A stretch of DNA of 64,000 bases from Synechococcus sp. J7-Johnson (GCF_024345795.1 NZ_JAGQBU010000005.1:62001-126000), one strand, 5' to 3'. Positions 28,325 through 37,977 are shown, counted from the first letter of the stretch. A program made the numbers and translations. The notes: a model not told the origin generated them from the letters alone.

Positions 28325-29019
28325 TCCATCCGCCCCACGTAGGCGCCCACCTGCAGATCCACCCCAGTGATTGCGGTGCCAACGACCACGGCGTCCGCTC
28401 CTTTTTCCAGAGCTCTGATGGCCTGATCTGCCGAAGCGATTCCCCCTTCGCAGATCAGGGCAGTTTCAGGGGGCAACTGCCGGCGCAAAAGCGGCAGCAA
28501 CTCCCAGGCCGGGGGGCGAAGTTCGGCTGTGGCCTCGGTGTAGCCCAGCAGGGTGGTGCCCACCCACTGGCAGCCGAGAGCAGCAGCTCGCAGGCCGTTC
28601 TCGAGGCTGTCGACATCGGCCATCAGCGGGACCTTCAGATCGCGTTGGGTCCGCTCGATCAGGCTCGCCAGTACCTCCCCCGCCGGGCGATGCCTGGCGG
28701 TGGCATCGATCGCCACGATGTCGGCCCCCGCGGCCCACACCGCACGCATCTCCTCCCAGCCAGGCGTGATGTACACGGAGCTGTCGGGGTAGACCTGCTT
28801 CCATAGACCCACGATCAGGGCCCCGGGGCAGCGCTTTCTCACGGCGCCGATGTGCTCCGGGCTCTCGAGGCGAACCCCGAACGCACCATTGGCCAGGCTG
28901 GCCTCCGCCATCGCGGCGATCACCGAGGGATCACGCATCGGCGACCCTTGAGGGGCCTGGACTGAGACAATCAGGCGGCCGTTCAGCGCTCCACGAAGCA
29001 GCCTTGAATCAACGATCAC
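28312..29019 (-). CDS. nanE: putative N-acetylmannosamine-6-phosphate 2-epimerase (NanE)
   Basis: 235 residues, TIM barrel. LIVSVQAPQGSPMRDPSVIA, ANGAFGVRLESPEHIGAVR, GADIVAIDATARHRP, LMADVDSLENGLRAAALGC and ICEGGIASADQAIRAL match NanE, with the Lys/Asp active-site regions present. It converts ManNAc-6-P to GlcNAc-6-P in family members. No sialic acid catabolic genes are adjacent, so its role here may be in amino-sugar recycling. The GTG at 29019 starts 5 bases after the upstream stop (TGAGGACTGTG), giving a built-in GAGG. Confidence 0.85.
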   Translation of the reverse strand: MIVDSRLLRGALNGRLIVSVQAPQGSPMRDPSVIAAMAEASLANGAFGVRLESPEHIGAVRKRCPGALIVGLWKQVYPDSSVYITPGWEEMRAVWAAGADIVAIDATARHRPAGEVLASLIERTQRDLKVPLMADVDSLENGLRAAALGCQWVGTTLLGYTEATAELRPPAWELLPLLRRQLPPETALICEGGIASADQAIRALEKGADAVVVGTAITGVDLQVGAYVGRMDAGR

Positions 29020-29024
29020 AGTCC

Positions 29025-30374
29025 TCAGGAGGCCTGACGTTGGTCGTCCTGCTCCAGAGCGTCCGGCAGCCACGAACGCAGCGAGTCGAGGGCGGGATGG
29101 CTGGGAGCGGGCGCGGTCGATCCGGGCGCCGGCCGGTTTGACCGAGCGCCACGGCCGGCCGAACTGTTGCGTTCGCCACGCAACCGCCCCTGGTCCTGCC
29201 TGGTGGGCTGAGGAGGCTGCTGCAGAGCGAAGGGTGGTGGAGCAATCGGGCCCCGAGGAGCTGGCGGCTGGACCGGAAAAGCGTCGAAGAATGGATGGGG
29301 AGGAGCAGAGACATCAGGAGCGGCCTGGTAGTCGCCCATCAGGGGCGCCTCAGCCGATGCCGCCGCAGGTTTCACGGGTTTGTAGGCCGCCTCATCGTCG
29401 TTGCCGAAGGTGCTTGCCACCTCTTCGACGCAGTCCTTGAGCAAGCCACGCAGACGGGAGAAGGGATTGCGACGAGGCTCAGCAACCTTCTCGGGAGCCG
29501 ACTCAGCCGGAGTGGAAGCAGCCGGAGTGGAAGCCGTCGGCATCGGGGTGGCTTCGGCTGAAAGCTCCTCCTTGAATGGAACCAGGGGTTCAGCCTGGAG
29601 TTCAGCCTGAACTTCATTCTTGAACTGAGCCTCCAGCGGCGGGAAGGCCTCCAATTGCAGCTCTTCGGGCAGGACTGCGGCCATCACTGGCGGGACGATC
29701 GGGGGGGCCAGTGGCCTTTCCGCCAACTCCGACTGCATCGCGAAGATGGCCTGGACGTTGAAGCTGGGCAGGGGTTCGAGTCCGGGAATCGGGCCGAAGG
29801 CCTCGGCCAGGGGCGGCAGCGGCTCTGGGGCCGAAGCGGCAGCCGGCTCAAGACCAGCTGGCTCAACAGCGACGGGCTCAAAGGCAGCAGGTTCAACTAC
29901 CCCCACATCCAGTTGGATCACTTCAGGCTGAACAGCCTCGCCGTCGCCAATGGCTGCAGCAGCAGGCTCCAGCTCAGGCGCAGGCTGCTGGTCAAGGCTG
30001 GCAGGCACCAGCCACTCCGCGGGCAGCGGGACGGAGTCCTCATCGACAGAAAGAGTGAGCAACGGCTGCGTCGCCGAGGAGATCGCGACTTCCTCCACTA
30101 GCTGGGACCCATGGAGAGCCTCCGTGACAACTGCAGCCGGGGTTGGGCGCACCAGTTGTTCGCGCCACCAGAGTCGGGCAGTTTCATCAAGCGCCTGGTC
30201 CTGGATCAATCTCTCCAGCGCCTCAACCCCATGGCGGTGAGCCCAGCGCAGGGAGTGGGCCGCGAGCAAGGCACCGTCTCTTTGCTCCAGAGCCTCGCGC
30301 AGGTCCTGAGAAGAGAGCCTTGTGCTGACCTGGGACATGGCGTCTGCTGCAAGGAGGGAATCGGTGGTGGACAC
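29025..30374 (-). CDS. large low-complexity Pro/Glu/Ala-rich hypothetical protein
   Basis: About 449 residues. Only the first 75 look ordered: helices with REALEQRDGALLAAHSLRWA and HGVEALERLIQDQALDETAR, ending in LWWREQLVRP. The rest is Pro/Glu/Ala-rich with degenerate repeats (AAFEPVAVEPAGLEPAA; STPAASTPAESAP), a short basic/helical island PFSRLRGLLKDCVEEVAST, and a Pro/Gln/Arg-rich C-terminus. No signal peptide or membrane segment is seen. Starts at GTG 30374 or ATG 30338 are both possible. It lies between the ABC-2 permease and nanE in one minus-strand operon. No function can be assigned. Confidence 0.7.
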   Translation of the reverse strand: MSTTDSLLAADAMSQVSTRLSSQDLREALEQRDGALLAAHSLRWAHRHGVEALERLIQDQALDETARLWWREQLVRPTPAAVVTEALHGSQLVEEVAISSATQPLLTLSVDEDSVPLPAEWLVPASLDQQPAPELEPAAAAIGDGEAVQPEVIQLDVGVVEPAAFEPVAVEPAGLEPAAASAPEPLPPLAEAFGPIPGLEPLPSFNVQAIFAMQSELAERPLAPPIVPPVMAAVLPEELQLEAFPPLEAQFKNEVQAELQAEPLVPFKEELSAEATPMPTASTPAASTPAESAPEKVAEPRRNPFSRLRGLLKDCVEEVASTFGNDDEAAYKPVKPAAASAEAPLMGDYQAAPDVSAPPHPFFDAFPVQPPAPRGPIAPPPFALQQPPQPTRQDQGRLRGERNSSAGRGARSNRPAPGSTAPAPSHPALDSLRSWLPDALEQDDQRQAS

Positions 30375-30382
30375 GGGTTGAC

Positions 30383-31255
30383 TCAACTGAGTTTGCGATC
30401 CAAAACAGGACGGATCAGGAGAAAGAGGCCGATGGCAAGAGCGGCGAGTATGCCCAGACAGGCGAGACCTGTGAGATCCCCGTAGGGGGCTTCCAGGACT
30501 ACCGCCTGAAGAGAAAAGCTGCCTGCGTAGGCAGCGCGTATGGGTTCAATTGCGAAGGTAAGTGGATTCAGGGCCGCAAGCCAGCCCAGCCAGGTGGGCA
30601 TGAAGGAAATCGGAGCCAGCGCGGTGCTGGCGAACAGCAGGGGCAAGTTGGCCACGAAGATCACCGCGATCAATTCGATGTGACCCGGCAGGGTGAAGGC
30701 CAGCCCCAGGCTGAGGGCCGTCACGGCAAACACCAGCAGCAGCAGGGTCACCAGCACCAGCAGCAGGCCAGCGCCGCCCGGCCAGCCGTAACCCAGCAGG
30801 GAGGCTGTGACCATGATCGCCAGGCTCTGAACCAGGCTGAGGCTGGTGATGTAAAGCACCGAGGCCAACACGATCGAACTGCGGGAGCGCAGCGGCGCCA
30901 CCAGAAGCCGGTTGAGGAAGCCGAATTCCCGGTCGAACATCACCGGCAGGCCGGCGTTGAGAGCCGCACTGAAGGCGGTGAAGACGATCACCCCAGCCCC
31001 CAGGAAGCGGCCATAGCTCATGCCATCCGGCAGCAGACCTTCCGGAGCCTTGGCGAAGAGCGCCCCGAACAGCACCAGCCAGATCAGCGGCTGCAGCACC
31101 CCCGCCACCAGGGTGGAGGGGCGTCGGGCCAGCTGCAGGAACAACCGGCGGGTGAGGGCCAGGGTCTCCTGGCTGAGGTCAGCGAAGGCGGAACGCTGGG
31201 CCGGACCCTGATCGGGCAGGGCGGCGTTGAGCGTCAGGGGCGAAGCGCTGGTCAT
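30383..31255 (-). CDS. ABC-2 type transporter permease
   Basis: 290 residues with six membrane segments in the second two-thirds and a cytoplasmic N-terminus (LALTRRLFLQLARRPSTLVA) just before TM1. The conserved ABC-2 loop LPVMFDREFGFLNRLLVAPL and the C-terminal LAALNPLTFAIEPIRAAYAG place it in the DrrB/NodJ-like permease family. It pairs with the ATPase encoded 60 bp upstream to form an exporter; the substrate is unknown. Its stop overlaps a TTG just before the downstream low-complexity gene, so the three genes look co-transcribed. Confidence 0.9.
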   Translation of the reverse strand: MTSASPLTLNAALPDQGPAQRSAFADLSQETLALTRRLFLQLARRPSTLVAGVLQPLIWLVLFGALFAKAPEGLLPDGMSYGRFLGAGVIVFTAFSAALNAGLPVMFDREFGFLNRLLVAPLRSRSSIVLASVLYITSLSLVQSLAIMVTASLLGYGWPGGAGLLLVLVTLLLLVFAVTALSLGLAFTLPGHIELIAVIFVANLPLLFASTALAPISFMPTWLGWLAALNPLTFAIEPIRAAYAGSFSLQAVVLEAPYGDLTGLACLGILAALAIGLFLLIRPVLDRKLS

Positions 31256-31315
31256 GGCCGGGGGACGGAAGAAGCGGGCGGTCGGGAGATCGGGCAGGAC
31301 ATGGTGGGAAGTAAC

Positions 31316-32323
31316 TCAGCGCATGGCCTGCTTGCGCTCGGCCTTGGGATCACGGTTGCCGACCACCTCCAGTTCGGCATCCATCAACGTACGGCCGGTG
31401 GCCTGGAGGTAGACGTCATCGAGGCTGGGACGGCTCTGGGAGAGTGAGAACACGGAAAGCTGGGCCTCACTCAGTTGGCGGCGCAGTTGCTCGATCACGG
31501 CCTCCCCATCCACCACCAGGTTGAGGGAATGTCCCTGGGCACGGTTGACCACCACCTGGCGCACGCCCGGGCAGCCCTGCAGCACCTGCTGCACCCGGGC
31601 CGACTCCGACTCATCACTGAATTCGCGCACCCGCAGGGTGACGCGATCGCCTCCAAGAGCACGCTTGAGCTCGCTGGGGCTGCCCTCGGCAATCACCCGG
31701 CCCCCGTCAAGGATCGCCAGCCGATCGGCGAGGGCATCGATCTCCTCCAGGTAATGGCTGCTGAGCAGAACCGTGGTTCCGGCGTCGCGCAGCTGCCGCA
31801 ACACCTGCCAGATCACCGCACGGCTCTCGATATCCAGTCCCACGGTGGGTTCATCCAGCACCAGCACCGAGGGCTGATGCAGCAGGCCGCTGGCCAGATC
31901 AAGGCGGCGACGCATGCCACCGGAGTAGGTGCCGCAGCGACGGTCGATCCAGCCCGCCATACCCAGAAGCTGAATCAGATCGTCGATGCGCTGGCGCAGA
32001 TGGGGCGCAGCCAGGTGGTACAGAGCGCCTTGCAGGAGCAGCATCTCCCGTCCGGTGAGAATCTTGTCGATAGCCACCTCCTGGGCCACGTAGCCCAGTC
32101 GCTCGCGCACCTGGCGAGGCTGCTGAAGGGCATCGATACCAGCCACACGGACCCCACCGGTATCTGGGGCCAGCAGGGTGCAGAGGATGCGCAGGGCGGT
32201 GGTCTTGCCGGCCCCGTTTGGTCCAAGCAGGCCATAGAGGCTGCCGGCAGGAACATGAAGGCTGAGGCCATCAAGGGCCACGACCGGCCCGTACGCCTTG
32301 CTGATCTGATCCAGATGGATCAT
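31316..32323 (-). CDS. ABC transporter ATP-binding protein (DrrA-like)
   Basis: 335 residues. Walker A LLGPNGAGKTTALR is at about 37-50, with the Q-loop in LGYVAQEVAIDKILTGREML, signature YSGGMRRRLDLASGL, Walker B VLVLDEPTVGLD and H-loop SSHYLEEI. A C-terminal extension of about 100 residues with RPSLDDVYLQATGRTL is typical of DrrA-type drug or lipid exporters. ATG 32323 starts directly on MIHLDQISKAYG. It sits 52 bp downstream of ctaB on the same strand, a linkage that could reflect shared regulation with heme a synthesis. Confidence 0.93.
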   Translation of the reverse strand: MIHLDQISKAYGPVVALDGLSLHVPAGSLYGLLGPNGAGKTTALRILCTLLAPDTGGVRVAGIDALQQPRQVRERLGYVAQEVAIDKILTGREMLLLQGALYHLAAPHLRQRIDDLIQLLGMAGWIDRRCGTYSGGMRRRLDLASGLLHQPSVLVLDEPTVGLDIESRAVIWQVLRQLRDAGTTVLLSSHYLEEIDALADRLAILDGGRVIAEGSPSELKRALGGDRVTLRVREFSDESESARVQQVLQGCPGVRQVVVNRAQGHSLNLVVDGEAVIEQLRRQLSEAQLSVFSLSQSRPSLDDVYLQATGRTLMDAELEVVGNRDPKAERKQAMR

Positions 32324-32375
32324 GGCTTCTGGCTGTACTGCTGACACACCGGCCCGGCCAATTGAAGCTTGCAAT

Positions 32376-33374
32376 CTAGAAAGCGGGGGAGGGGAGGTTG
32401 AGCGCAGCCAGCAATTTCCCGGTCTGGAGGCTGAAGGTTTCAGCTCCGGGCAGCCGGGCCAGCAGCAGCAGGAGGCAGATGCCGAATAGATAAAGGATCG
32501 ACCAGCGGAACAGTCCCCGGGCCGGGGCGACCTCATCGGGATTGAGGCCCAGGGTGTGGGCCATCTGCAGCAAGCGGGCATTGAAGGGGATCACCAGCAG
32601 GCCGTAGAGCCAGCCGCCGGTGGGGAGTGCGAGCACCCCCAGCAGGCTCACCAGCACTGTGGCGCGGGCGTAATGGCCGATCGCCGCCGCGGTCACCTCG
32701 GTCCCTTTGACCACCGGCAGCATGGGAATCCCGACCGAGCGGTAGTCCTCCTTGAGCAGGAGGGCCAGCGCCCAGAAATGGGCCGGGGTCCAGAGCATCA
32801 CCAGGCCGAACAGCCACCAGCCGCCCAGGCCCACATGGCCGGTGGCCGCGGCAGCGCCCACCAGGGGGGGGATCGCTCCGGCCACCCCACCGATAACGAT
32901 GTTCTGGGTGGTGCGGGGCTTGAGCAGGGCGGTGTAGAGCAGCACGTAGCTGCACAGGCCCAGCAGGGAAAGCCCCGCAGCCAGACAATTCACGCCGCTC
33001 ACCAGCAGCAGGGCAGCCGCGCACGTGAGGGAGACCGCCACGGCGAAGGCGGTGCCGGCCGAAAGCCGGCCTGAAGGCAGGGCACGGCCGCTGGTGCGCA
33101 CCATGCGCCCATCAAGCTCCTGCTCCCAGAGGCAATTGAGAACCCCGGCGGCCGCAGAGGCCAGGGCGCCACCGCCGAGGGTGCAGGCCAGCCGCGGTGC
33201 CGTCATCGGCCAGCCCTCGGAGAGGGCCATTCCCCCCAGGGTGGTGGCCAGCAGCAGGGGGATCAGTCTGGGTTTGGCGATTTCGAGCCAGGGTGGCAAG
33301 CGCACCTTGGAGCGGGAAGGGACTACCTGGTCGCGGCTGCTGAGCTGGGGGCTGAGGCTGGTGGCGCTAACCAT
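32376..33374 (-). CDS. ctaB: protoheme IX farnesyltransferase (heme O synthase)
   Basis: 332 residues, a UbiA-superfamily membrane enzyme with about nine helices. The farnesyl-diphosphate motif [15 protein letters not shown] and the second conserved region [19 protein letters not shown], with [21 protein letters not shown], are specific to CtaB/Cox10. It converts heme b to heme o, the precursor used by CtaA. It overlaps the end of ctaA by 8 bp, so the pair is translationally linked, and it faces the coxBAC operon that needs heme a. Confidence 0.95.
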   Translation of the reverse strand: MVSATSLSPQLSSRDQVVPSRSKVRLPPWLEIAKPRLIPLLLATTLGGMALSEGWPMTAPRLACTLGGGALASAAAGVLNCLWEQELDGRMVRTSGRALPSGRLSAGTAFAVAVSLTCAAALLLVSGVNCLAAGLSLLGLCSYVLLYTALLKPRTTQNIVIGGVAGAIPPLVGAAAATGHVGLGGWWLFGLVMLWTPAHFWALALLLKEDYRSVGIPMLPVVKGTEVTAAAIGHYARATVLVSLLGVLALPTGGWLYGLLVIPFNARLLQMAHTLGLNPDEVAPARGLFRWSILYLFGICLLLLLARLPGAETFSLQTGKLLAALNLPSPAF

Positions 33375-34362
33375 GGCAGGACTCGAGACGGGGGTTCTGG
33401 GGCTGGACGGAGGTGATTGCCTCGGAGGAGGAGATCGGCCGGTGGCGCATCGCCAGAGCGCTGAGCACCGCCACCAGCAGGGCGGCGGTGAGCTGGTGGG
33501 TCACCGTGACCAACGGCACCGCCAGGGAGAGGCGAAGCGTGAGCACCCCAAGGGCGATCTGCAGGCAAACCAGCAGCAGCGCGGCGAGGGCATAGGGGCC
33601 TTGTCGACTCCGTTTCCGGCTGACCAGCAGATGGGCAGCCGCCAGCACCAGGACAGAGGCCGCCACGGGGGTAGCCAATTGACGGTGCAGGGCCAGCCAG
33701 CCGCAGGCCACACCTGAGGTCAGGCAGCTGCCCGAAGCCCATTGGGTGGCCATCAGGGCACCGCTGACCGCCTGGATGAAAACGGCCAGAGCGGTGATGG
33801 CGGAGGCAAGCCACCAACCGTTGCGCCCTAGCCAGGCCAGAGGCGAAGTAACGATCGGCTCTGCAACCAGAGCCCGCCCAGCGGCTGGCCGGGAATTCGG
33901 CGAAAGGGCCAGAAGGTCAGGATCAGCCAGTCCCTGGTGGATGGCACTCACCAGGGCCACCAGCACGAGCGCGGTGGAAAGGTGGGCAGTCACCACATCG
34001 AAACGGAGAAGCTGGGTGACAGTGAGCGCCCCGAGCAACCCCTGAACCGCCACAAGGCCAAGAGCGGCTGCGCTGGCAGCGATCAGCCAGACCGGACGCC
34101 TGCCGGCGGGCCGCCTGAGCACAACCACCTGGAGGGCCACCAGAGCCAGCCCGACAAGAAAGGCATCCAGCCGGTGAAACCACTCCAGGAAGACCTGAAG
34201 GTTCATCTGGCGGCCCGGCAGGAAGGTCCCATAACAAAGTGGCCAGTCCGGACAGGCCAGGCCGGCTTCCATAACCCTGGTGGCTCCACCGATGCCCACC
34301 AAGGCGATCAGCGCCACCACCAGATGGGAAGTCAGGAGAGTGGTGAGACGGGCGGATCGCAT
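33367..34362 (-). CDS. ctaA: heme A synthase CtaA/Cox15
   Basis: 331 residues with eight membrane helices arranged as two four-helix repeats. Seen are the extracytoplasmic Cys pair in [12 protein letters not shown], the heme-ligand His in [13 protein letters not shown] and [13 protein letters not shown] in the first half, and [13 protein letters not shown] and [12 protein letters not shown] in the second. It oxidises the C8 methyl of heme o to make heme a. It is divergent from coxB across 200 bp. Confidence 0.94.
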   Translation of the reverse strand: MRSARLTTLLTSHLVVALIALVGIGGATRVMEAGLACPDWPLCYGTFLPGRQMNLQVFLEWFHRLDAFLVGLALVALQVVVLRRPAGRRPVWLIAASAAALGLVAVQGLLGALTVTQLLRFDVVTAHLSTALVLVALVSAIHQGLADPDLLALSPNSRPAAGRALVAEPIVTSPLAWLGRNGWWLASAITALAVFIQAVSGALMATQWASGSCLTSGVACGWLALHRQLATPVAASVLVLAAAHLLVSRKRSRQGPYALAALLLVCLQIALGVLTLRLSLAVPLVTVTHQLTAALLVAVLSALAMRHRPISSSEAITSVQPQNPRLESCHG

Positions 34363-34562
34363 TGGCGAAAGCTAGCGATCACGGTTGGTGCTGCCGTCCG
34401 GTTGTGGGGAAGCACTCACGTGCTCGGGCAGGGCCCATCAGCAACGACTCGCCATCATGTGCTGAGTTCCTCACAGGTTTCCAACGCACACCGAAGGCCT
34501 GCGGACAGCCCCGAGCGCCACGCCGACGATCCCCATATGGTGGAGCGAGCTTTGTTCCAGTC
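34363..34562. promoter_or_regulatory. divergent ctaA/coxB intergenic region
   Basis: 200 bp separate the ctaA start from the coxB GTG and must contain the promoters for both the heme a synthesis/ABC operon and the oxidase operon. The stretch includes CCCCATATGG at 34531-34540, the most A/T-rich patch near coxB. I see no clear -35/-10 pair or long inverted repeat. The coxB frame stays open through it, but that part does not resemble CoxB. Confidence 0.4.
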
Positions 34563-35462
34563 GTGCCGATCCCCTCTGCCATTCTCAGCCTTGTTCTGGG
34601 AATGGCCCTTGTGCTCACTGGCCTCTGGATTGGCCAGAACGTTGAACTGCTGCCAGTAGCAGCCAGCTTGAATGCGCCGATTTACGACCAGCTGTTCAAG
34701 GTGCTTTTCAGCATTGGCAGCATCCTGTTCATCGGAATTTTTGGACTTCTGTTATTCAGCTTGATCCGCTTCCGCCGCCGCGACGGTGAGACTGGAGATG
34801 GCGCAGCCGTCGAGGGAAATCTGCAGCTGGAGATTTTCTGGACCGCAATTCCAGCGATCGTGGTGCTGTTCGTTGGCATTTACAGCTACGACATCTACGA
34901 CCGCATGGGTGGCATGGTTCCCCTCAGCGATCCCCACTCCATGCATGGCGCGGCAATGGCGCCGCAGGCGAGCGATGGCAGCGCCGGAGCCGTGATCCAG
35001 GCCTCCGTTCTCGGCACTCCCCCTGAGCCTTCCAAACGGATCTGGGGTGGTATCGGATCCGGCCAGATCTCGGCTGGGCCAGCTCTCCCAGTCGAAGTGA
35101 CCGCACTCCAGTTCGCCTTCCTGTTCCATTACCCGCAGGGCGACATAACCAGCGGCGAGCTGCATGTTCAGAAGGGTCAGCCTGTGGAGTTACGCATGGA
35201 GGCCCGCGATGTCATCCATGCCTTCTGGGTGCCCGAGTTTCGTCTCAAGCAGGACATCATCCCCGGACAGCCGACCCTGCTTACCTTCACCCCGATCAAG
35301 GCCGGCAGTTATCCGATCATCTGCGCCGAGCTCTGCGGCCCGTACCACGGCGGCATGCGCTCCACAGTGGTGGTGCATGAGCCCGACGAGTTCGCAACCT
35401 GGTTCGAGAAGAACAACACCGCCACCGTGGCCATCGCTCCCAGCACCAGCTCCACCGGCTGA
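34563..35462 (+). CDS. coxB: cytochrome c oxidase subunit II
   Basis: 299 residues with membrane helices at about 3-23, 46-68 and 92-110, then the cupredoxin domain. The CuA ligands are complete: His219 (DVIHAFWVPEF), Cys254, Glu256, Cys258, His262 and Met265 (CAELCGPYHGGM). It accepts electrons from cytochrome c6 or plastocyanin at the outer or lumenal face. No lipobox is present. The start is GTG 34563, giving VPIPSAILSLVLG as in relatives; a longer frame from 34362 adds non-homologous residues. It is followed by coxA and coxC. Confidence 0.95.
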   Translation: MPIPSAILSLVLGMALVLTGLWIGQNVELLPVAASLNAPIYDQLFKVLFSIGSILFIGIFGLLLFSLIRFRRRDGETGDGAAVEGNLQLEIFWTAIPAIVVLFVGIYSYDIYDRMGGMVPLSDPHSMHGAAMAPQASDGSAGAVIQASVLGTPPEPSKRIWGGIGSGQISAGPALPVEVTALQFAFLFHYPQGDITSGELHVQKGQPVELRMEARDVIHAFWVPEFRLKQDIIPGQPTLLTFTPIKAGSYPIICAELCGPYHGGMRSTVVVHEPDEFATWFEKNNTATVAIAPSTSSTG

Positions 35463-35512
35463 TCGGCCATCCAGCAGCTCAGTTTTCCCCCACCGCTTCG
35501 CCGCTCGCCCCC

Positions 35513-37183
35513 ATGACCATCGCTTTTCCGCCGCAGACCAGTTCGTCGCCGCCTGGGCTTCAGCCCGAGGGTTGGCTGCGTTATCTCAGCTTCAGCCTTG
35601 ATCACAAGGTGATCGGCCTGCAATATATGGTGGCAGGCTTCTTCTTCTATCTGGTCGGCGGAGCACTGGCCGGGATGATCCGGGTTGAGCTGGTGAGCCC
35701 GATCTCGGATTTCATCAGCAGGGAAACCTACAACGAGGTGCTGACCCTCCACGGCACGGTGATGATCTTTCTCTGGATCGTGCCGGTGGTGAACGGTGCT
35801 TTCGGAAACTACCTGATTCCCTTTTATGTCGGTGCCCGCGACATGGCTTTCCCGCGGCTCAATGCCGTGGCCTTCTGGCTGATTCCCCCGGCAGGTTTCC
35901 TGCTGATCGCCAGTTACTTCATTGCCGGTGCGGCCCAGTCAGGCTGGACGGCCTACCCACCCCTCAGCCTGACCACTCCCGCGGCGGGTCAGGTGGTCTG
36001 GATTCTGAGCGTGCTGCTGCTGGGGGGCAGCTCCATCTTCGGTGGAATCAACTTCATCGCCACGGTCCTGAAGATGCGCAGGCCAGGTCTGAAGTTGATG
36101 CAGCTGCCGATGTACTGCTGGGCCATGCTCGGCACCAGCATTCTGGTGGTGCTCTCCACCCCGGTTCTTGCAGGCACTCTGGTGCTGCTCAGCTTCGACA
36201 TCATTGCCCACACAGGTTTCTTCAATCCTGCCTTGGGCGGCAATGCGGTGGTCTACCAGCACCTGTTCTGGTTTTACTCCCACCCTGCCGTCTACATCAT
36301 GGTGCTGCCGGCCTTCGGGCTGGTGAGTGAGATCCTGCCGGTACACGCCCGCAAACCCCTGTTCGGTTACACCACCATGGTGTACTCGATTCTGGGCATC
36401 GTGTTCCTGGGGCTGATCGTCTGGGCCCACCACATGTTCACCAGCGCCACACCGCCCTGGATGCGCCTGTTCTTCACGATTGCCACCGCCTTCATCGCCG
36501 TGCCCACCGGCATCAAATTCTTCAACTGGCTAGCGACCCTCTGGGGAGGCAAGATCGCCCTGAACAGCGCGATGCTGTTCTCTTGCGCCTTCATTATTCA
36601 CTTTGTCTTTGGAGGCATCACCGGCGTGGCCCTGGCCCAGGTGCCCTTTGATATCCACGTTCACGACACATACTTCGTCGTAGGGCATTTCCACTATGTG
36701 GTGTACGGCGGAACGGTGTTTGTGATCTTCGGATCTATTTACCACTGGTTCCCGAAATTCACCGGCCGGATGCTGAATGAAGATCTCGGCCGGTTCCACT
36801 TTCTGATCACCTTCATCGGTTTCAACCTCTGCTTTGCTCCCCAGCACTGGCTCGGCCTCAACGGCATGCCCCGTCGCGTCGCCGAATATGATCCCCAGTT
36901 CACACTGATGAATCAAATCAGCAGTGTCGGCGCTCTGCTGATGGCGGTGAGCACCCTGCCGTTTCTGATCAACGTGTTCTGGAGTGCCTTCTCAGGCCGT
37001 GTAGCCGGCGACAACCCCTGGAACGCCCTCACACCTGAGTGGCTCACCAGCTCGCCGCCACCGGTGGAAAACTGGAAAGGGGAAGCCCCTTTGGTGCAGC
37101 ACCCCTACGGCTATGGGGTTACGCCTGGCCAGATAGATCTCGGAGCCGCTACCGGCCGCGAGATCTGGTCCAGCGGCCAATGA
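35513..37183 (+). CDS. coxA: cytochrome c oxidase subunit I
   Basis: 556 residues with twelve helices. Heme a ligands are His80 (LTLHGT) and His394, the heme a3 ligand is His392 (GHFHYVVYGG), and the CuB ligands are His257, His306 and His307, with Tyr261 as the cross-linked residue. Helix VI reads FYSHPAVY where the common mitochondrial-type sequence is GHPEVY, so the D-channel Glu is replaced by the Tyr-Ser pair, the mark of A2-type heme-copper oxidases. Lys335 (PTGIKFFNW) fits the K-channel. It is 50 bp after coxB. Confidence 0.97.
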   Translation: MTIAFPPQTSSSPPGLQPEGWLRYLSFSLDHKVIGLQYMVAGFFFYLVGGALAGMIRVELVSPISDFISRETYNEVLTLHGTVMIFLWIVPVVNGAFGNYLIPFYVGARDMAFPRLNAVAFWLIPPAGFLLIASYFIAGAAQSGWTAYPPLSLTTPAAGQVVWILSVLLLGGSSIFGGINFIATVLKMRRPGLKLMQLPMYCWAMLGTSILVVLSTPVLAGTLVLLSFDIIAHTGFFNPALGGNAVVYQHLFWFYSHPAVYIMVLPAFGLVSEILPVHARKPLFGYTTMVYSILGIVFLGLIVWAHHMFTSATPPWMRLFFTIATAFIAVPTGIKFFNWLATLWGGKIALNSAMLFSCAFIIHFVFGGITGVALAQVPFDIHVHDTYFVVGHFHYVVYGGTVFVIFGSIYHWFPKFTGRMLNEDLGRFHFLITFIGFNLCFAPQHWLGLNGMPRRVAEYDPQFTLMNQISSVGALLMAVSTLPFLINVFWSAFSGRVAGDNPWNALTPEWLTSSPPPVENWKGEAPLVQHPYGYGVTPGQIDLGAATGREIWSSGQ

Positions 37184-37272
37184 TCAGGTCATGGCCTGGC
37201 CGTCGCGACGACTGCAGGCCCAGCCTTACGTCCAGCCATCCCTGATTTCCTCCTTCATCGCCAGGAGCACCC

Positions 37273-37917
37273 ATGACAGCCTTCTCCCCCAGCTCTGATC
37301 AATCTCCCTCCAACACCCTCGCCCCGCCACTGCGTGAGGGATCGGCGCCCATGGCCCAGGTTGCGACCGAGAACGGCCATCCTGACCACCGCATGTTCGG
37401 CCTGGCCACATTCCTGGTGGCCGACGGCATGACCTTCGCAGGCTTCTTCGCCGCCTACCTGACCTTCCGGGCCGTGAATCCACTGCCAGCCGGTGCGGTC
37501 TACGAGCTTGAGCTGATCCTCCCCACGATCAATACCGTGCTGCTGGTTTTAAGCAGCTTCACCTTTCACCGCGCCGCCAAGGAACTGCGCCACGATCAGC
37601 TCGGGGCCTGCCGCCTCTGGTTGCTGATCACAGCGGGGCTGGGTCTGGCTTTCCTCGGAGGCCAGATGGTGGAGTACTTTTCACTGCCCTTCGGCCTCAC
37701 CGACAATCTCTATGCCAGCACCTTCTACGCCCTGACTGGATTCCACGGTCTGCACGTATCGCTGGGGGCTCTGATGATTCTGATCGTGTGGTGGCAAGCC
37801 CGCACCCCCGGACGATTCACGGCCGATCATCACTTCGGCGTAGAAGCCGCCGAGCTCTACTGGCACTTCGTCGATGGAATCTGGTTAGTTCTTTACGGCA
37901 TTCTCTACCTGCTTTGA
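37273..37917 (+). CDS. coxC: cytochrome c oxidase subunit III
   Basis: 214 residues with five clear membrane helices. MFGLATFLVADGMTFAGFFA, YALTGFHGLHVSLGALM and FGVEAAELYWHFVDGIWLVL are subunit III signatures; the last contains the conserved Glu and His. The short five-helix form is common in bacteria. The first 35 residues are a variable polar leader. It closes the coxBAC operon after an 89 bp gap from coxA. Confidence 0.95.
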   Translation: MTAFSPSSDQSPSNTLAPPLREGSAPMAQVATENGHPDHRMFGLATFLVADGMTFAGFFAAYLTFRAVNPLPAGAVYELELILPTINTVLLVLSSFTFHRAAKELRHDQLGACRLWLLITAGLGLAFLGGQMVEYFSLPFGLTDNLYASTFYALTGFHGLHVSLGALMILIVWWQARTPGRFTADHHFGVEAAELYWHFVDGIWLVLYGILYLL

Positions 37918-37977
37918 AGGGCCCCTTGCCGAATCTGCATCCCCCTGGCCACAATCGGAGCTAGGACTGTCAAAACC

